Positions 6,830 to 17,400 of a stretch of DNA of 21,485 nucleotides are shown here, one piece after another. Positions within the stretch are counted from its first letter, which is position 1. Every line of letters starts with the position of its first letter. The notes beneath the pieces are model-generated. The model was not told where the DNA came from. It searched no databases and saw only the letters and a program-made list of their open reading frames with translations. The DNA comes from Microbacterium sp. GTDB taxonomy: Bacteria; Actinomycetota; Actinomycetes; Actinomycetales; Microbacteriaceae. The translations under genes were made by a program, and so were the position numbers. The DNA lies in the NCBI RefSeq assembly GCF_003248605.1, contig NZ_QFPF01000032.1, forward strand, positions 1 to 21,485, written 5' to 3'.

Positions 6830-7701
6830 TGACAGCATCCGCCCCCGCCCGCCCCGCCCGAGGCGTCCGGCCCACGCCGCCCTCGAAGCTTCCCGCCACG
6901 ATCGGATTCGTCGTTGCCGCCCTGCTCGTGGTCGGCTGCGTGTACCTTCTCGACGCCGACTGGGCGCGCCTGCTGGGTCTGCCCGAGTCGGTCGTCACCT
7001 ACGTGGGGCTGCTCTCGCAGGGACTGTTCCTCAACCCGTTCGACGAACCGCAGAGCGAGTGGTGGAGCATCTCGTTCGAGTTCATGCTCGACTCCGTCTA
7101 CATCGCGTGGGTCGGGACCCTCATCGGCGCGCTGCTCTCGCTGCCGATGGGCTTTCTCGCGGCCCGCAACGTCGCCCCCGCGTGGATCGTCGGCATCACG
7201 CGCACCGTGCTGAACGTCATCCGGGCGATCCCCGAGTTCATCATCGCGATCGTGTTCCTGCTGCCGCTGTACGGCTTCGAGCCCTCGGCGGGCGCGATCG
7301 CGCTCGGCGTGGGTTCGGTGGGCACGCTCGGCAAGCTCACGAGCGAGGCGATCGAGGGCCTGCGCCCCGGACCCGTCGAGGCGCTGCGGGCCACCGGGGC
7401 CGGCCAGCTCGCGGTGCTGCGCTGGGGCATGCTGCCGCAGGTGCTGCCCGAGATCATCGCGTTCTGGCTGTACCGCTTCGAGATCAACATCCGCGCCGGC
7501 GCGATCCTCGGCGCGCTGGGCCTGGGCGGCATCGGCTTTCTGCTGGATCAGCTCTTCAACGGGCGCGAATGGGCCAGGCTCGGCATCGCGCTCGTCGTCA
7601 CCATCATCGTGACGATCATCGTCGACCAGCTCTCGGCCGCCGTCCGGCATCGGATCATCGGCGGCGAGGCGGGAACGGCGCGGGGGTCGGTGCTGCTCTA
7701 G
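6829..7701 (+). CDS. phnE: Phosphonate/phosphite ABC transporter, permease 2
   Basis: Second PhnE-type permease, 290 residues, beginning at an ATG whose A is the last base of the previous stop codon. It has a Pro/Ala/Arg-rich N-terminus, a first segment (IGFVVAALLVVGCVYLL), a longer periplasmic-side loop than permease 1, then five or so membrane segments. The coupling loop is EALRATGAGQLAVLRWGMLPQ and the C-terminal motif is GALGLGGIGFLLDQ. Two different PhnE copies in tandem are common in phosphonate and phosphite importers. Its stop overlaps the stop of rsmI on the other strand, sharing the palindrome CTAG. No C-P lyase, phosphonatase or phosphite dehydrogenase gene follows. Confidence 0.93.
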   Translation: MTASAPARPARGVRPTPPSKLPATIGFVVAALLVVGCVYLLDADWARLLGLPESVVTYVGLLSQGLFLNPFDEPQSEWWSISFEFMLDSVYIAWVGTLIGALLSLPMGFLAARNVAPAWIVGITRTVLNVIRAIPEFIIAIVFLLPLYGFEPSAGAIALGVGSVGTLGKLTSEAIEGLRPGPVEALRATGAGQLAVLRWGMLPQVLPEIIAFWLYRFEINIRAGAILGALGLGGIGFLLDQLFNGREWARLGIALVVTIIVTIIVDQLSAAVRHRIIGGEAGTARGSVLL

Positions 7702-8522
7702 GGGTGCGGGCGGGCGGCGAGGGCGGCCTGGTAGAGCTCGCGGGAGCTGTGGCCGGTCGCACCGGCGAGCGCGGCGCAGGCGTCCTTGAGCCGTTCGCCG
7801 GCGGCGGTGCGCTCGAGCACCTGCGCGACCGCCTCCGCCAGCGGCACGGCGCGCACGGGCGCCCCCTCGACGACGAGCACGCACTCGCCGCGCACGCCGG
7901 GTTCGGCCCAGACGGCGAGTTCGTCGAGCGTGCCGCGGGCGACCTCCTCGTGCAGCTTCGTCAGCTCGCGGCAGACGGCAGCGCGCCGCGCGCCACCGAA
8001 CGCGACCCCCATCGCACGCAGCGTCGCTTCGACCCGCGAGGGCGCCTCGAAGAACACCATCGTGCGGCGCTCGTCGGCGAGGCCCGCGAACACGCTGCGG
8101 CGCTCACCCGGCTTGCGGGGCGCGAACCCCTCGAACGTGAACCGGTCGGAGGGCAGACCCGACAGGGCCAGGGCCGTGGGCACGGCGCTCGGACCCGGGA
8201 TCACGGTCACCGTCACGCCGCGCGCAGCGGCCTCGGCGACGACGCCGTAACCCGGATCGCTCACCACCGGCATGCCCGCGTCGCTCAGCAGCAGCACGTC
8301 ACCCTCGGTCGCGAGCTCGACGATCTCGGCGGCCTTCTGCTTCTCGTTGTGATCGTGCAGCGCGATCAGGCGAGGCCTGTTGCCGACACCGAGACCGGCC
8401 AGCAGGCGCTGGGTCGTTCGGGTGTCCTCGGCGGCGATGACGGTCGCGGACTCGAGCGCCTCGATGAGGCGGCGCGAGGCATCCCCGAGGTTGCCGATCG
8501 GGGTCGCGGCGAGGATCAGCAT
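7698..8522 (-). CDS. rsmI: 16S rRNA (cytidine-1402-2'-O)-methyltransferase
   Basis: RsmI methylates the 2'-O of C1402 in the ribosomal P site, using SAM. The protein has 274 residues, the usual length. It opens with the family signature LILAATPIGNLGD. It also shows AEDTRTTQRLL, LLLSDAGMPVVSDPG and VIPGPSAV of the tetrapyrrole-methylase fold, then ECVLVVEG and a small C-terminal helical domain. An upstream frame on the same strand stays open, but the signature begins at this ATG. A CAGACT box lies 6 nt before the ATG, which implies a leaderless mRNA. It is divergent from the O-mannosyltransferase gene across only 39 bp, an arrangement also known in mycobacteria. Confidence 0.96.
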   Translation of the reverse strand: MLILAATPIGNLGDASRRLIEALESATVIAAEDTRTTQRLLAGLGVGNRPRLIALHDHNEKQKAAEIVELATEGDVLLLSDAGMPVVSDPGYGVVAEAAARGVTVTVIPGPSAVPTALALSGLPSDRFTFEGFAPRKPGERRSVFAGLADERRTMVFFEAPSRVEATLRAMGVAFGGARRAAVCRELTKLHEEVARGTLDELAVWAEPGVRGECVLVVEGAPVRAVPLAEAVAQVLERTAAGERLKDACAALAGATGHSSRELYQAALAARPHP

Positions 8523-8528
8523 GCCGCC

Positions 8529-8534
8529 AGTCTG
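8529..8534 (-). promoter_or_regulatory. -10 box for leaderless rsmI
   Basis: CAGACT on the minus strand, then 6 nt (GGCGGC), then ATG. The conserved second A and last T of a -10 element are present; the first base is off consensus. Confidence 0.45.
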
Positions 8535-8549
8535 ACACCCGCGCCGCCG

Positions 8550-8555
8550 TAGGCT
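8550..8555 (+). promoter_or_regulatory. -10 box for leaderless protein O-mannosyltransferase gene
   Basis: TAGGCT, then 6 nt (GGTCGC), then GTG at 8562. It lies back to back with the rsmI box, 15 bp apart, inside a 39-bp gap. Confidence 0.55.
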
Positions 8556-8561
8556 GGTCGC

Positions 8562-10151
8562 GTGCAGCGGCAGGACGACACCCGGACAGGCGAGATCGCC
8601 CCGCTCCCGGCATCCCCGGCGCTCACGCCGTTCGAGCGCCTGCGGCTGAGACTGTCGCCGACCCCGGCCGCCGCGCGCGTGTGGCGCTGGCTCGCGCCGA
8701 CCCTCGTGACGCTGCTCGCCGCCGTGCTTCGGCTGTGGAATCTCGGACATCCGCACGCCCTCGTGTTCGACGAGACCTACTACGTCAAGGACGCATGGAC
8801 CCTCCTCCACCTCGGGTACGAGGGCTCGTGGCCGAGCGAAGCCGACGCCGCGTTCGTCGCGGGCGATGTCATGTCGTTCCTGCCCGAGAGCAGCTTCGTC
8901 GTGCATCCGCCGCTGGGCAAATGGCTGATCGCGCTGGGCCTGTGGGCGCTCGGTGCCGACGATGCGGCAGGCTGGCGGCTCGCCGTCGCGCTCGCCGGCA
9001 CCGCCTCGGTGCTCGTGCTGTTCCTGATCGCGCGACGCCTGACCGGGTCGACGGTCTGGGCATCGGTGGCCGGCGGACTGCTCGCGATCGACGGGCTCGG
9101 CATCGTCCTCTCGCGCGTCGCCCTGCTGGATGGGCTGCTCGCGTTCTTCGTGCTGCTGGCGTTCTGGTTCGTGCTGATCGACCGCGACCGGCAGACGGCA
9201 CGCATCGGCGTCGCCGTCGCCGCCGCGGGCGCCGGCGAGCCCGTGTCGTGGGGACCCGTCGTCTGGGCGCGCCCGTGGGTGCTTGCGGCGGGCGCGGCGC
9301 TCGGCTGCGCGACCGCGGTCAAATGGTCGGGGCTGTATGTCCTGGCCGCCGTCGGCATCTACCTCGTCGTCACCGATGCGCTGGCACGACGGTCCGCGGG
9401 CGTGTCGCGGTGGGCGATGGATGCCGCCCTCCGGCAGGGCCCCGTCGCCTTCGTGCTGCTCGTGCCCGTCGCCGCCCTCGTGTATCTGAGCTCGTGGACC
9501 GGGTGGCTCTTGACCGCCGGCGGCTATGACCGGCAGTCCGATCCGAACGCCCTCGCCGCGCTGTGGAACTACCACGAGGCGATCTACCGTTTTCACGTCG
9601 GCCTCACCAGCGAGCACTCGTACGCCTCGCCCGCCTGGCAGTGGCCGCTGCTGCTGCGGCCCACCTCGATGTACTGGAACAAGACCGAGGCCGGCACCGC
9701 CGGATGCGACGCGGCGAGCGGGTGTGTGCAGGCCGTCTCGAGCATCCCCAACCCGCTGATCTGGTACGCGGGGGTCGCGGCGGTCGTGTACCTCGCCGTG
9801 CGGTTCATCCGTCCCGCGGCGGGGCGGATGCGCGACCGGGCCGCGGCTTTTGTGCTCGTCGGGGTCGCCGCCACCTACGTGCCGTGGCTGCTCTACGCCG
9901 AGCGCACGATCTTCCAGTTCTACACGGTCGTGATCGTCCCGTTCCTCATCCTCGCGCTCGTGCTGGCCCTGCGCCGTGTCGCCGGGCCCCGCGAGGCGAC
10001 CGTGCACCGCCGCACGAGCGGGCAGGGCGTCGTGCTCGTCTTCCTCGCGGTCGCGGCGCTGCTCTCGGCGTTCTGGTATCCCGTGTGGACGGCGATCGAT
10101 GTGCCCTACGACTTCTGGCGCCTGCACAACTGGATGTTCACCTGGATCTGA
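8562..10151 (+). CDS. Dolichyl-phosphate-mannose-type protein O-mannosyltransferase (GT39)
   Basis: Polytopic membrane glycosyltransferase that transfers mannose from polyprenyl-phosphate-mannose to Ser/Thr of secreted proteins, coupled to Sec export in actinobacteria. It has 529 residues. A cytoplasmic N-terminus of about 45 residues precedes the first membrane segment. The catalytic FDETYYVKD follows (D70, E71), then HPPLGKW and WSGLY, a large extracytoplasmic MIR-free loop with [13 protein letters not shown] and MYWNK, and a C-terminal block of about four membrane helices ending [12 protein letters not shown]. The GTG start is fixed by the TAGGCT box 6 nt upstream; there is no Shine-Dalgarno sequence. 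It converges on the thioredoxin-domain gene with a 14-nt coding overlap. Confidence 0.95.
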   Translation: MQRQDDTRTGEIAPLPASPALTPFERLRLRLSPTPAAARVWRWLAPTLVTLLAAVLRLWNLGHPHALVFDETYYVKDAWTLLHLGYEGSWPSEADAAFVAGDVMSFLPESSFVVHPPLGKWLIALGLWALGADDAAGWRLAVALAGTASVLVLFLIARRLTGSTVWASVAGGLLAIDGLGIVLSRVALLDGLLAFFVLLAFWFVLIDRDRQTARIGVAVAAAGAGEPVSWGPVVWARPWVLAAGAALGCATAVKWSGLYVLAAVGIYLVVTDALARRSAGVSRWAMDAALRQGPVAFVLLVPVAALVYLSSWTGWLLTAGGYDRQSDPNALAALWNYHEAIYRFHVGLTSEHSYASPAWQWPLLLRPTSMYWNKTEAGTAGCDAASGCVQAVSSIPNPLIWYAGVAAVVYLAVRFIRPAAGRMRDRAAAFVLVGVAATYVPWLLYAERTIFQFYTVVIVPFLILALVLALRRVAGPREATVHRRTSGQGVVLVFLAVAALLSAFWYPVWTAIDVPYDFWRLHNWMFTWI

Positions 10152-12030
10152 CCAGCTCCAGGACGTCGCCGGTCGGCAGCCGGCAGGTGAGCGCACGGCA
10201 GTCGTAGGCGAGGGGTTCGTCGCCTCGCGCGGCGACCTTGCCCGCGAAGAGGGCGAAGCCCGCGTCGGCGAGGCGCGCAGACGCTTCGGCCGACACGATC
10301 GCCGTGACGTCGCTGTCGACGGCGCGCGCGGCCTCGACGAGAGGATGCCGGGGCCCGCCACCGACGACCACCAGCTGTCGAGGCGGCTCGGCCAGCAGCG
10401 CGGCGACCCGCAGCTGCTCGCCGAAGGCGAGCGGGCGCGCCAGGGCTTCGGTGCTGTGCGCGGCGACGATCCTCGCGGCGAGGTCGCGGTAGTGCTCGCC
10501 GGCCCCGAGCATCCAGAGATCCAGGGAGGCGGCCGCGAGCGCCGAGAGGCCCGAGGGCTGGTCGCCGTCCGAGGCGTCCGGCGCGAGGGTCATCCGCTGC
10601 GCCTGGAGCACGACGTCACCACCGCCCGGAACCGTGGGTTCTCCGCGCCCGTCGATGCAGGCGTCGACCAGCTCGCGCGCCCGGATGGCGAACGCCGGTT
10701 CGCCCGCGGCCGCGGCGAGGGCGATGAGGCCACGGGCCAGCTGGCCGTGATCGGCGAGCGTCGCCGCCGCCGGAGAGGGGATCTCATCCAGCGAGGCCCG
10801 GCGCATCGAGCCGTCGGGGCCGATGTTGTTCTCGATCACATCCAGCGCCGCGCGTCTCGCCGCATCGATCCACGAGCTCTCGGCCAGGCGCATGCCCGCG
10901 CGGGCGAGCGCGCCGATGGCGAGGCCGTTCCAACCGGTCACGACCTTGTCGTCGACGGCCGGTGGGGCAAGATCTGACCGCCCGGCAGCATCCCGCGCGT
11001 AGTATCCACCCTCGCTGCGGGCGCCCTCGATGAGCGATTCGGAGTCCTGGGCTGCCCCGAAACCCCCGCTCGGGCGTTGGAGCACCTCGATCAGGAACCC
11101 CGCGATGCCCCGCGCCGTCGCGGCGTCTCCGACCGCGAGCGCGACATCCAGCAGCAACGCGTTGTCGGTGAGCATGCGCTCGTAGTGGGGCACGCTCCAG
11201 TCGCGCCGGGTGGCGTAGCGGAAGAAGCCGCCCTCGACCGGGTCGCGCAGGGGAGAGCCCGCCATCGCGGCGAGCGCACGCGGCGCGACCGCCGCGGCAT
11301 CGGGCGCGCCCTGTCGCACGAGCGGCGTCTGCAGGAACCCGAGCGCCGTCGCGATCGGGAACTTGGGGGCGTCCGCTCCCGGCCCGGTCGCCCCGGGACG
11401 GGAGACGAACCCGCCCTCCTCGGGGTCCTCGTGCGCGGCGAGAGCGCGGGCGGCCGCGACGAGGGCGCCCGCGGACGGGGCGGCGGGGGTGCCGGACGCG
11501 CCGTCGCCGCCAGGGCCGGCGCTGACCGCCGGCGGTCGGCGCAGCGCATCGGCGATCGCTTCGGCGGAGGCTTCGACCTCGCCCCGGCGCTGCGTCCATG
11601 CCTCGCGCACGGCGGCGAGCACATCGCGAAAGGCCGGGATCGGGGGCCGCGCCTCGGGCGGATAGTACGTGCCCGCATACAAGGGGACGCCCTGGGGCGT
11701 GCTGAACACCGTCAGAGGCCAGCCCAGGTGCGGAGTGAACGCGGCGGCGGCCGCCATGTATACCGCGTCGACCTCGGGGTGCTCCTCCCGGTCGACCTTG
11801 ATCGCGACGAAGCCGTCGTTGATGCGGGCGGCCGTGTCGGGGTCGGCGAAGGATTCCCGCGCCATGACGTGACACCAGTGACAGGTCGAATAGCCGATCG
11901 AGACGAGCACGGGAACGTCGCGGCGACGCGCCTCGGCGAACGCCCGCTCGCCCCACGGGTACCACGCGACGGGGTTGCCGGCGTGCTGGCGCAGGTACGG
12001 GCTCTGGGAGTCATCGAGGCGGGAGGCCAT
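10138..12030 (-). CDS. Thioredoxin-domain protein, DUF255/YyaL (SPATA20-like)
   Basis: Homologue of Bacillus YyaL and animal SPATA20, 630 residues; the molecular role of the family is not settled. The N-terminal DUF255 domain (about 1-165) is thioredoxin-like. It begins with [20 protein letters not shown] and has the redox motif C50-H-W-C53, then [15 protein letters not shown] and GWPLTVF. The remainder is an (alpha/alpha)6-barrel-like region similar to six-hairpin glycosidases and epimerases, including [14 protein letters not shown] Gly/Ala/Pro-rich insert at about 165-190 is probably a flexible linker. There is no signal peptide, so it is cytoplasmic. The ATG is preceded by TAGCGT plus 6 nt, implying a leaderless mRNA. 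It converges on the mannosyltransferase gene. Confidence 0.94.
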   Translation of the reverse strand: MASRLDDSQSPYLRQHAGNPVAWYPWGERAFAEARRRDVPVLVSIGYSTCHWCHVMARESFADPDTAARINDGFVAIKVDREEHPEVDAVYMAAAAAFTPHLGWPLTVFSTPQGVPLYAGTYYPPEARPPIPAFRDVLAAVREAWTQRRGEVEASAEAIADALRRPPAVSAGPGGDGASGTPAAPSAGALVAAARALAAHEDPEEGGFVSRPGATGPGADAPKFPIATALGFLQTPLVRQGAPDAAAVAPRALAAMAGSPLRDPVEGGFFRYATRRDWSVPHYERMLTDNALLLDVALAVGDAATARGIAGFLIEVLQRPSGGFGAAQDSESLIEGARSEGGYYARDAAGRSDLAPPAVDDKVVTGWNGLAIGALARAGMRLAESSWIDAARRAALDVIENNIGPDGSMRRASLDEIPSPAAATLADHGQLARGLIALAAAAGEPAFAIRARELVDACIDGRGEPTVPGGGDVVLQAQRMTLAPDASDGDQPSGLSALAAASLDLWMLGAGEHYRDLAARIVAAHSTEALARPLAFGEQLRVAALLAEPPRQLVVVGGGPRHPLVEAARAVDSDVTAIVSAEASARLADAGFALFAGKVAARGDEPLAYDCRALTCRLPTGDVLELVRSR

Positions 12031-12036
12031 CGCTTC

Positions 12037-12042
12037 ACGCTA
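12037..12042 (-). promoter_or_regulatory. -10 box for leaderless yyaL-like gene
   Basis: TAGCGT on the minus strand, then 6 nt (GAAGCG), then ATG. A small palindrome, GGGCCC-tccg-GGGCCC at 12053-12068, covers the expected -35 region. Confidence 0.55.
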
Positions 12043-12079
12043 CGCCCGACGCGGGCCCTCCGGGGCCCACGCGGTTGCC

Positions 12080-12158
12080 CGAGACGAGGAGATCCGCACG
12101 AGACGAGGAGTCTCAGACGAGATCGGGCCCTCCCCTCGCGCTGATCTCCTCTTCTCAG
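12080..12158. repeat. Cluster of short direct and inverted repeats downstream of the aldo/keto reductase
   Basis: CGAGACGAGGAG occurs at 12080-12091 and 12099-12110, with a degenerate CAGACGAGATC at 12114-12124. GAGGAGATC (12086-12094) has an exact inverted copy, GATCTCCTC, at 12143-12151. GAGAC-gagga-GTCTC at 12100-12114 is a small palindrome. The cluster fills much of the 196-bp gap 12031-12226, which has no supportable gene. It may be an extragenic repeat family or a structured 3' end. Confidence 0.5.
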
Positions 12159-12162
12159 CAAT

Positions 12163-12203
12163 GGCGCCCCGCGCGGCGCCGCGAGGGGCGGCGCTGGGGC
12201 GCC
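12163..12203 (-). terminator. Terminator-like hairpin after the aldo/keto reductase
   Basis: GGCGCCCC (12163-12170) pairs with GGGGCGCC (12196-12203), and the GC-rich interior can pair further. It lies 23 nt beyond the stop codon of the minus-strand gene. There is no T-tract, so the assignment is tentative. Confidence 0.35.
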
Positions 12204-12226
12204 CCACCGCCCGCGCGGCGCGCGCG

Positions 12227-13072
<846 letters not shown>

Positions 13073-13075
<3 letters not shown>

Positions 13076-14407
13076 GGAACTGCGCAGCGGCAACGGGGCA
13101 TTCAGGCCGAAGACGTGCAGCGCGCCCGGTCCTCCCGCGAAGAACGTGTCGTGCGTGGGGCGCGGCGAGAGGGGCAGGATGCTGACCGTATCGGCCGGCA
13201 GGCGCTCGAGCGCCGCGGGTGCCGAACTCGGCGATTTCACCTCGCCCCCGACGGCGGCCTGCGCGACCCGGGCCAGCTGCGAGTGCGCCTGGTATCGGGG
13301 GTTCGCGGGATCGATGTAGCTGCCGAACGCGCACCGCACGCCGTAGACCACGCCCGCGCCCGCGGGAGACACGCCATCGCCGACCGCGGACTGCCCGTCG
13401 ACGTGGAAGACGTACCCGCCCGCGGCCGCGGCGAGGGATGCCGGGGCGAGCACCGCCCCGCACGAGGGGACGATCTGCAGCTCGAGGCCCTCCCCCGCGT
13501 CGCGCGGCCAGCGGTTGCGCGGCAGACCGCGGCGCAACCGCGCGTCGGCATGGTCGAGGCAGATCTCGACCCCGACGTCGACCGGCGTGACAGCATCCGG
13601 AGCCAGACGCAGGATCGCATGCGGATCGCCCGCCGCGCGTTTGAGGTCTCCGGCCGACAGGTCGATATAGGGGTGCGCGATCATCTGCTCGGTGACGACG
13701 TCGTCACGTCCCGTGGTGTCCCAGAGCACGAAGTCCGCCGCGGCGTCGTAGTACTTCTCGGTGGTCGCCGAGGCGGGTGCGCCGGCGAAGACGCCCGCCG
13801 CGGTGCCGAGATCGGGTCCCTGGATGATCGCCCGGTTGCGCACCTGCAGGACGGGATGGGCGTGCCCCCACTGCAGATAGTCCTCGACGACCTCGAAGAT
13901 CTTGGCGGCGTCCTCGCCGTCGGCCTGCCGGTACCGGTGCGCGAGGTCGGCGACCACGCCGTTGCGGACGAGGGTGGTCGTGCGCGAGAAGACCTCCCGC
14001 ACATCGTCGGCGGCGGCCGACACCGCCGTGCCGAACACGAACAGCCAGTCCGGGTAGTCCGCCGGCGAGAACTCCTCGGCCAGACGCTCCTGCAGGTGCA
14101 CGATCGGATCGGGACCGTCCGTCGCGTGCAGGTACGGGCCCTGCGCGCCGTGCCAGAAGAACTCCGGGGCGACGAAGACGTTCAGCACGCCGCTCTCCTG
14201 CGCGGGCAGCGCGGCGCGCGCCGTCTCGACGGCCGAGCGGAGGATGCCCATGCGGCCCGCGATGTCGGCCGCAGCATCCGGCAACCCGAGGTAGGTGCCC
14301 CCGAACGCGCCGCCCCCGTTCGGGCCGCCGAGTGTCGACATCTGTGCGGGAGAAGTGGGGAGGGCGTAGCCGATGAAGCGGACCGAATGCCATCCCGGGG
14401 TCGTCAT
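13073..14407 (-). CDS. Divergent nitrilase-superfamily-like protein, function unknown
   Basis: A 444-residue cytoplasmic protein that I do not recognise as a named family. Three segments recall carbon-nitrogen hydrolases. NVFVAPEFFW supplies a candidate catalytic E82. RTTTLVRNGVVADLAHRYRQ matches the strand pair that normally ends in YRK. GVEICLDHA places C283 where the nitrilase nucleophile sits. The usual lysine after YR is replaced by Q161, so K169 or K218 would have to serve. It is much longer than the usual 260-340 residues, with inserts at about 163-280 and a C-terminal extension of about 100 residues. The ATG start has a TAGGCT box 6 nt upstream. It is divergent from hrpA across 43 bp, with the aldo/keto reductase directly downstream. 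The nitrilase link is moderate; any substrate would be a guess. Confidence 0.7.
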
Positions 14408-14413
14408 GCGCTC

Positions 14414-14419
14414 AGCCTA
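14414..14419 (-). promoter_or_regulatory. -10 box for leaderless nitrilase-like gene
   Basis: TAGGCT on the minus strand, then 6 nt (GAGCGC), then ATG at 14407. Confidence 0.55.
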
Positions 14420-14436
14420 GAGGCGGTGCGCCGTCA

Positions 14437-14442
14437 TACGAT
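14437..14442 (+). promoter_or_regulatory. -10 box for hrpA
   Basis: TACGAT, then 8 nt (GGAGGGCT), then ATG at 14451. GGAGGG is only 2 nt from the ATG, too close for a normal Shine-Dalgarno site, so a leaderless or very short leader is likely. Confidence 0.45.
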
Positions 14443-14450
14443 GGAGGGCT

Positions 14451-17400
14451 ATGTCCGTGCCCGCCGCCAAGATCGACGCCGTGATCTCGTTCCCGCCCGA
14501 GCTGCCCGTCAGCGCCGCGCGCGACGAGATCGCCGCCGCGATCCGCGACCACCAGGTCGTGATCGTCGCCGGCGCGACGGGCTCGGGCAAGACCACGCAG
14601 CTGCCGAAGATCTGCCTCGAGCTCGGCCGCGAGAGGATCGCGCACACCCAGCCGCGCCGCATCGCCGCGCGCACCATCGCCGAGCGCATCGCCGACGAGC
14701 TCGAGGTCGAGCTCGGCACGGTCGTGGGCTACAAGGTGCGCTTCACCGACAAGGTCTCCGACGCGACGCGGGTGGCGCTCGTGACCGACGGGATCCTGCT
14801 CAATGAGATCCATCGCGACCGGCTGCTGCGCCGATACGACACGATCATCGTCGACGAGGCGCACGAGCGCAGCCTCAACGTCGACTTCCTCCTCGGGTAC
14901 CTGCGGCGCATCCTCCCCGAGCGCCCCGATCTCAAGGTCGTCATCACCTCGGCGACGATCGATCCCGAGAGCTTCGCGGCGCACTTCGCGGATGCCGGGG
15001 GCACCCCCGCCCCGATCATCGAGGTCTCGGGGCGCACCTACCCCGTCGAGGTGAGGTATCGCGCGCTCGTCGCCGACGACGAAGCCGCCACCTACGACGT
15101 CGACGGCGACGAGATCGCGGGCATCGTGCAGGCGTTGCGCGAGCTCGATCGCGAGCCCGCCGGCGACGTGCTGGTGTTCCTGCCCGGCGAAGCAGAGATC
15201 CGCGATGCCGCCGAGGCCGTGCGCGGAGCGTACGCGCAGGCGTCCTCCCCCACAGAGGTGCTGCCCCTGTACGGCCGTCTGAGCGCCGCCGAGCAGCATC
15301 GCGTGTTCGAGCGCTCGAAGGTCGCGGGCGTGCGCCGTCGCGTCGTCCTCGCGACCAACGTCGCCGAGACGAGCCTCACCGTGCCGGGCATCAAGTACGT
15401 CGTGGATGTCGGAACCGCCCGCATCTCGCGCTACAGCACGCGCGCCAAGGTGCAGCGTCTGCCGATCGAGGCCGTCTCCCAGGCGTCGGCACAGCAGCGG
15501 TCGGGCCGCGCGGGGCGCACGAGCGACGGCGTCGCGATCCGTCTCTATTCGGAGGAGGACTTCGCGGCGCGTCCCGAGTTCACCGAGCCCGAGATCCTGC
15601 GCACGAGCCTCGCCTCGGTCACCCTGCAGATGCTCGCCCTGGGCTTCGGCGACATCCAGGCCTTCCCCTTCCTCACCCCGCCCGACTCGCGGGGCGTGAT
15701 GGCGGCGCTCGATCTGCTGGTCGAACTCGGCGCCGTCACGCTGCGCCCGGGCGCCGAGCCGAGGCTGACGAAGATCGGACGCGAGATCGCGCGGATGCCG
15801 ATCGACCCGCGGTTCGCGCGCATGCTCATCGAGTCGCAGCGCACGGGAACGACCCGGGAGCTGCTCGCGATCGTCGCCGGCATGTCGATCCAGGACGTGC
15901 GCGAGCGCCCGGAAGAAGCCCGTGAGCAGGCCGACCGCCTGCATGCGCGCTTCGTCGATCCCACGAGCGACTTCCTCACCCTGCTGAACCTCTGGAACCA
16001 CCTGCAGGAGCAGGCGCGCGAGCTGGGCTCCAGCGCCTTCCGGCGCCTGTGCCGCGCCGAGCACCTCAACTATGTGCGCGTGCGCGAGTGGTTCGACGTG
16101 CATCGCCAGCTGCGCTCGTTCGTGCGCGATCCCGAGCGAGACCGCCGCACGGCTCCCGCGCCCCGCACGGCCCCTGAGCCCGTCGAAGGGGCCACCGCCG
16201 ACCCCGACGCGCTGCACCGCGCGATCCTCGCCGGCCTGCTCTCGCACATCGGCGTGCTCGATGCCCGCGCACTCGCGAAGGCGACGAACGAGCGGCGCGA
16301 CCGGCGGCCGGCGCCCGCCGAGTATCTCGGGGCGCGCGGTGTGCGATTCCAGGTCTTTCCAGGCTCGGGGCTGAAGAAGAAGCGCCCCGCGGCGATCATG
16401 GCGGCCGAACTCGTCGAGACCTCGCGCCTGTACGGCCGCACGATCGCGGCGATCGATCCCGCGTGGGCCGAGTCCCTCGCCGGCGACCTCGCGAAGCGTC
16501 AGGTCAACGAGCCGCACTGGTCGAAGGATGCCGGAGCCGCGGTCGCGGACGAGAAGGTGACGCTGTTCGGGGTCGAGATCATCCCGCGCCGCCGGGTGCA
16601 GTTCGCCCGGATCGACCCTGCCGGCGCCCGCGAACTGTTCGTGCGGCACGCGCTCGTCGAGGGCGAGTGGAACGCCGATCGCCTCGACAAGCGATTGACG
16701 GCGTTCGTGCGCGCGAACCACGAACTGCGGCGACGCCTTGAGAAGGTCGAGGAGCGGGAGCGGCGCCGCGACATCCTCGCGGGCGACGAGGCGGTGTTCG
16801 ACTTCTACGACGCGCGCATCCCGCGCGACGTCTTCGACGTCCGCTCCTTCGAGACGTGGTGGCGCGATGAGCAGGGACGCACGCCGCATCTGCTGTCGAT
16901 GCGCGAGCAGGACCTCGTCGAGGGCGAGGCGCGCGCCGACGCCCGCGAGTTCCCGACGCGGTGGACGCAGGGGGATCAGACCCTGACCCTGGCCTATCGG
17001 TTCGAGCCCGGCGCCGAGGACGACGGCGTGAACGTCGTCGTGCCCCTGCCGCTGCTGGCGGGGCTCCGCGCCGACGGCTTCGACTGGCAGGTGCCGGGCC
17101 TTCGCGCCGAGCTCATCGCCGGGCTGCTGCGCGCGCTGCCCAAGGCGATCCGCCGCAACGTCGTGCCCGCCGCCGACTGGGCCGCGCGCTTCGCCGACGA
17201 CCTCGCCGGTGCCGGGCCCGAGGACCACGCCGGCCTCCCCTCCGACACGCTCGTGGACGCCCTCGCACGGCGCGTGCAGCGCGTGGCGAACCAGCCGGTG
17301 ACGGCGGCGGACTTCGAGCTCGACCGCGTGCCCGCGCACTTGCGGATGGCCTTCCGCGTCGTCGATGCCCGCGGGCGCACCGCGGGCGCCGGCCGTGACC

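Noticed and set aside
8523..10361. N-terminal extension of rsmI by some 600 residues in an open upstream frame
   Set aside because: The extension lies antisense to the O-mannosyltransferase gene and is low-complexity; the RsmI signature begins right at the ATG at 8522.
14412..17339. 975-residue open frame antisense to hrpA
   Set aside because: It mirrors the well-supported helicase frame. Its composition (Arg, Gly, Ala, Asp, His-rich, no domain) is typical of antisense frames in GC-rich DNA.
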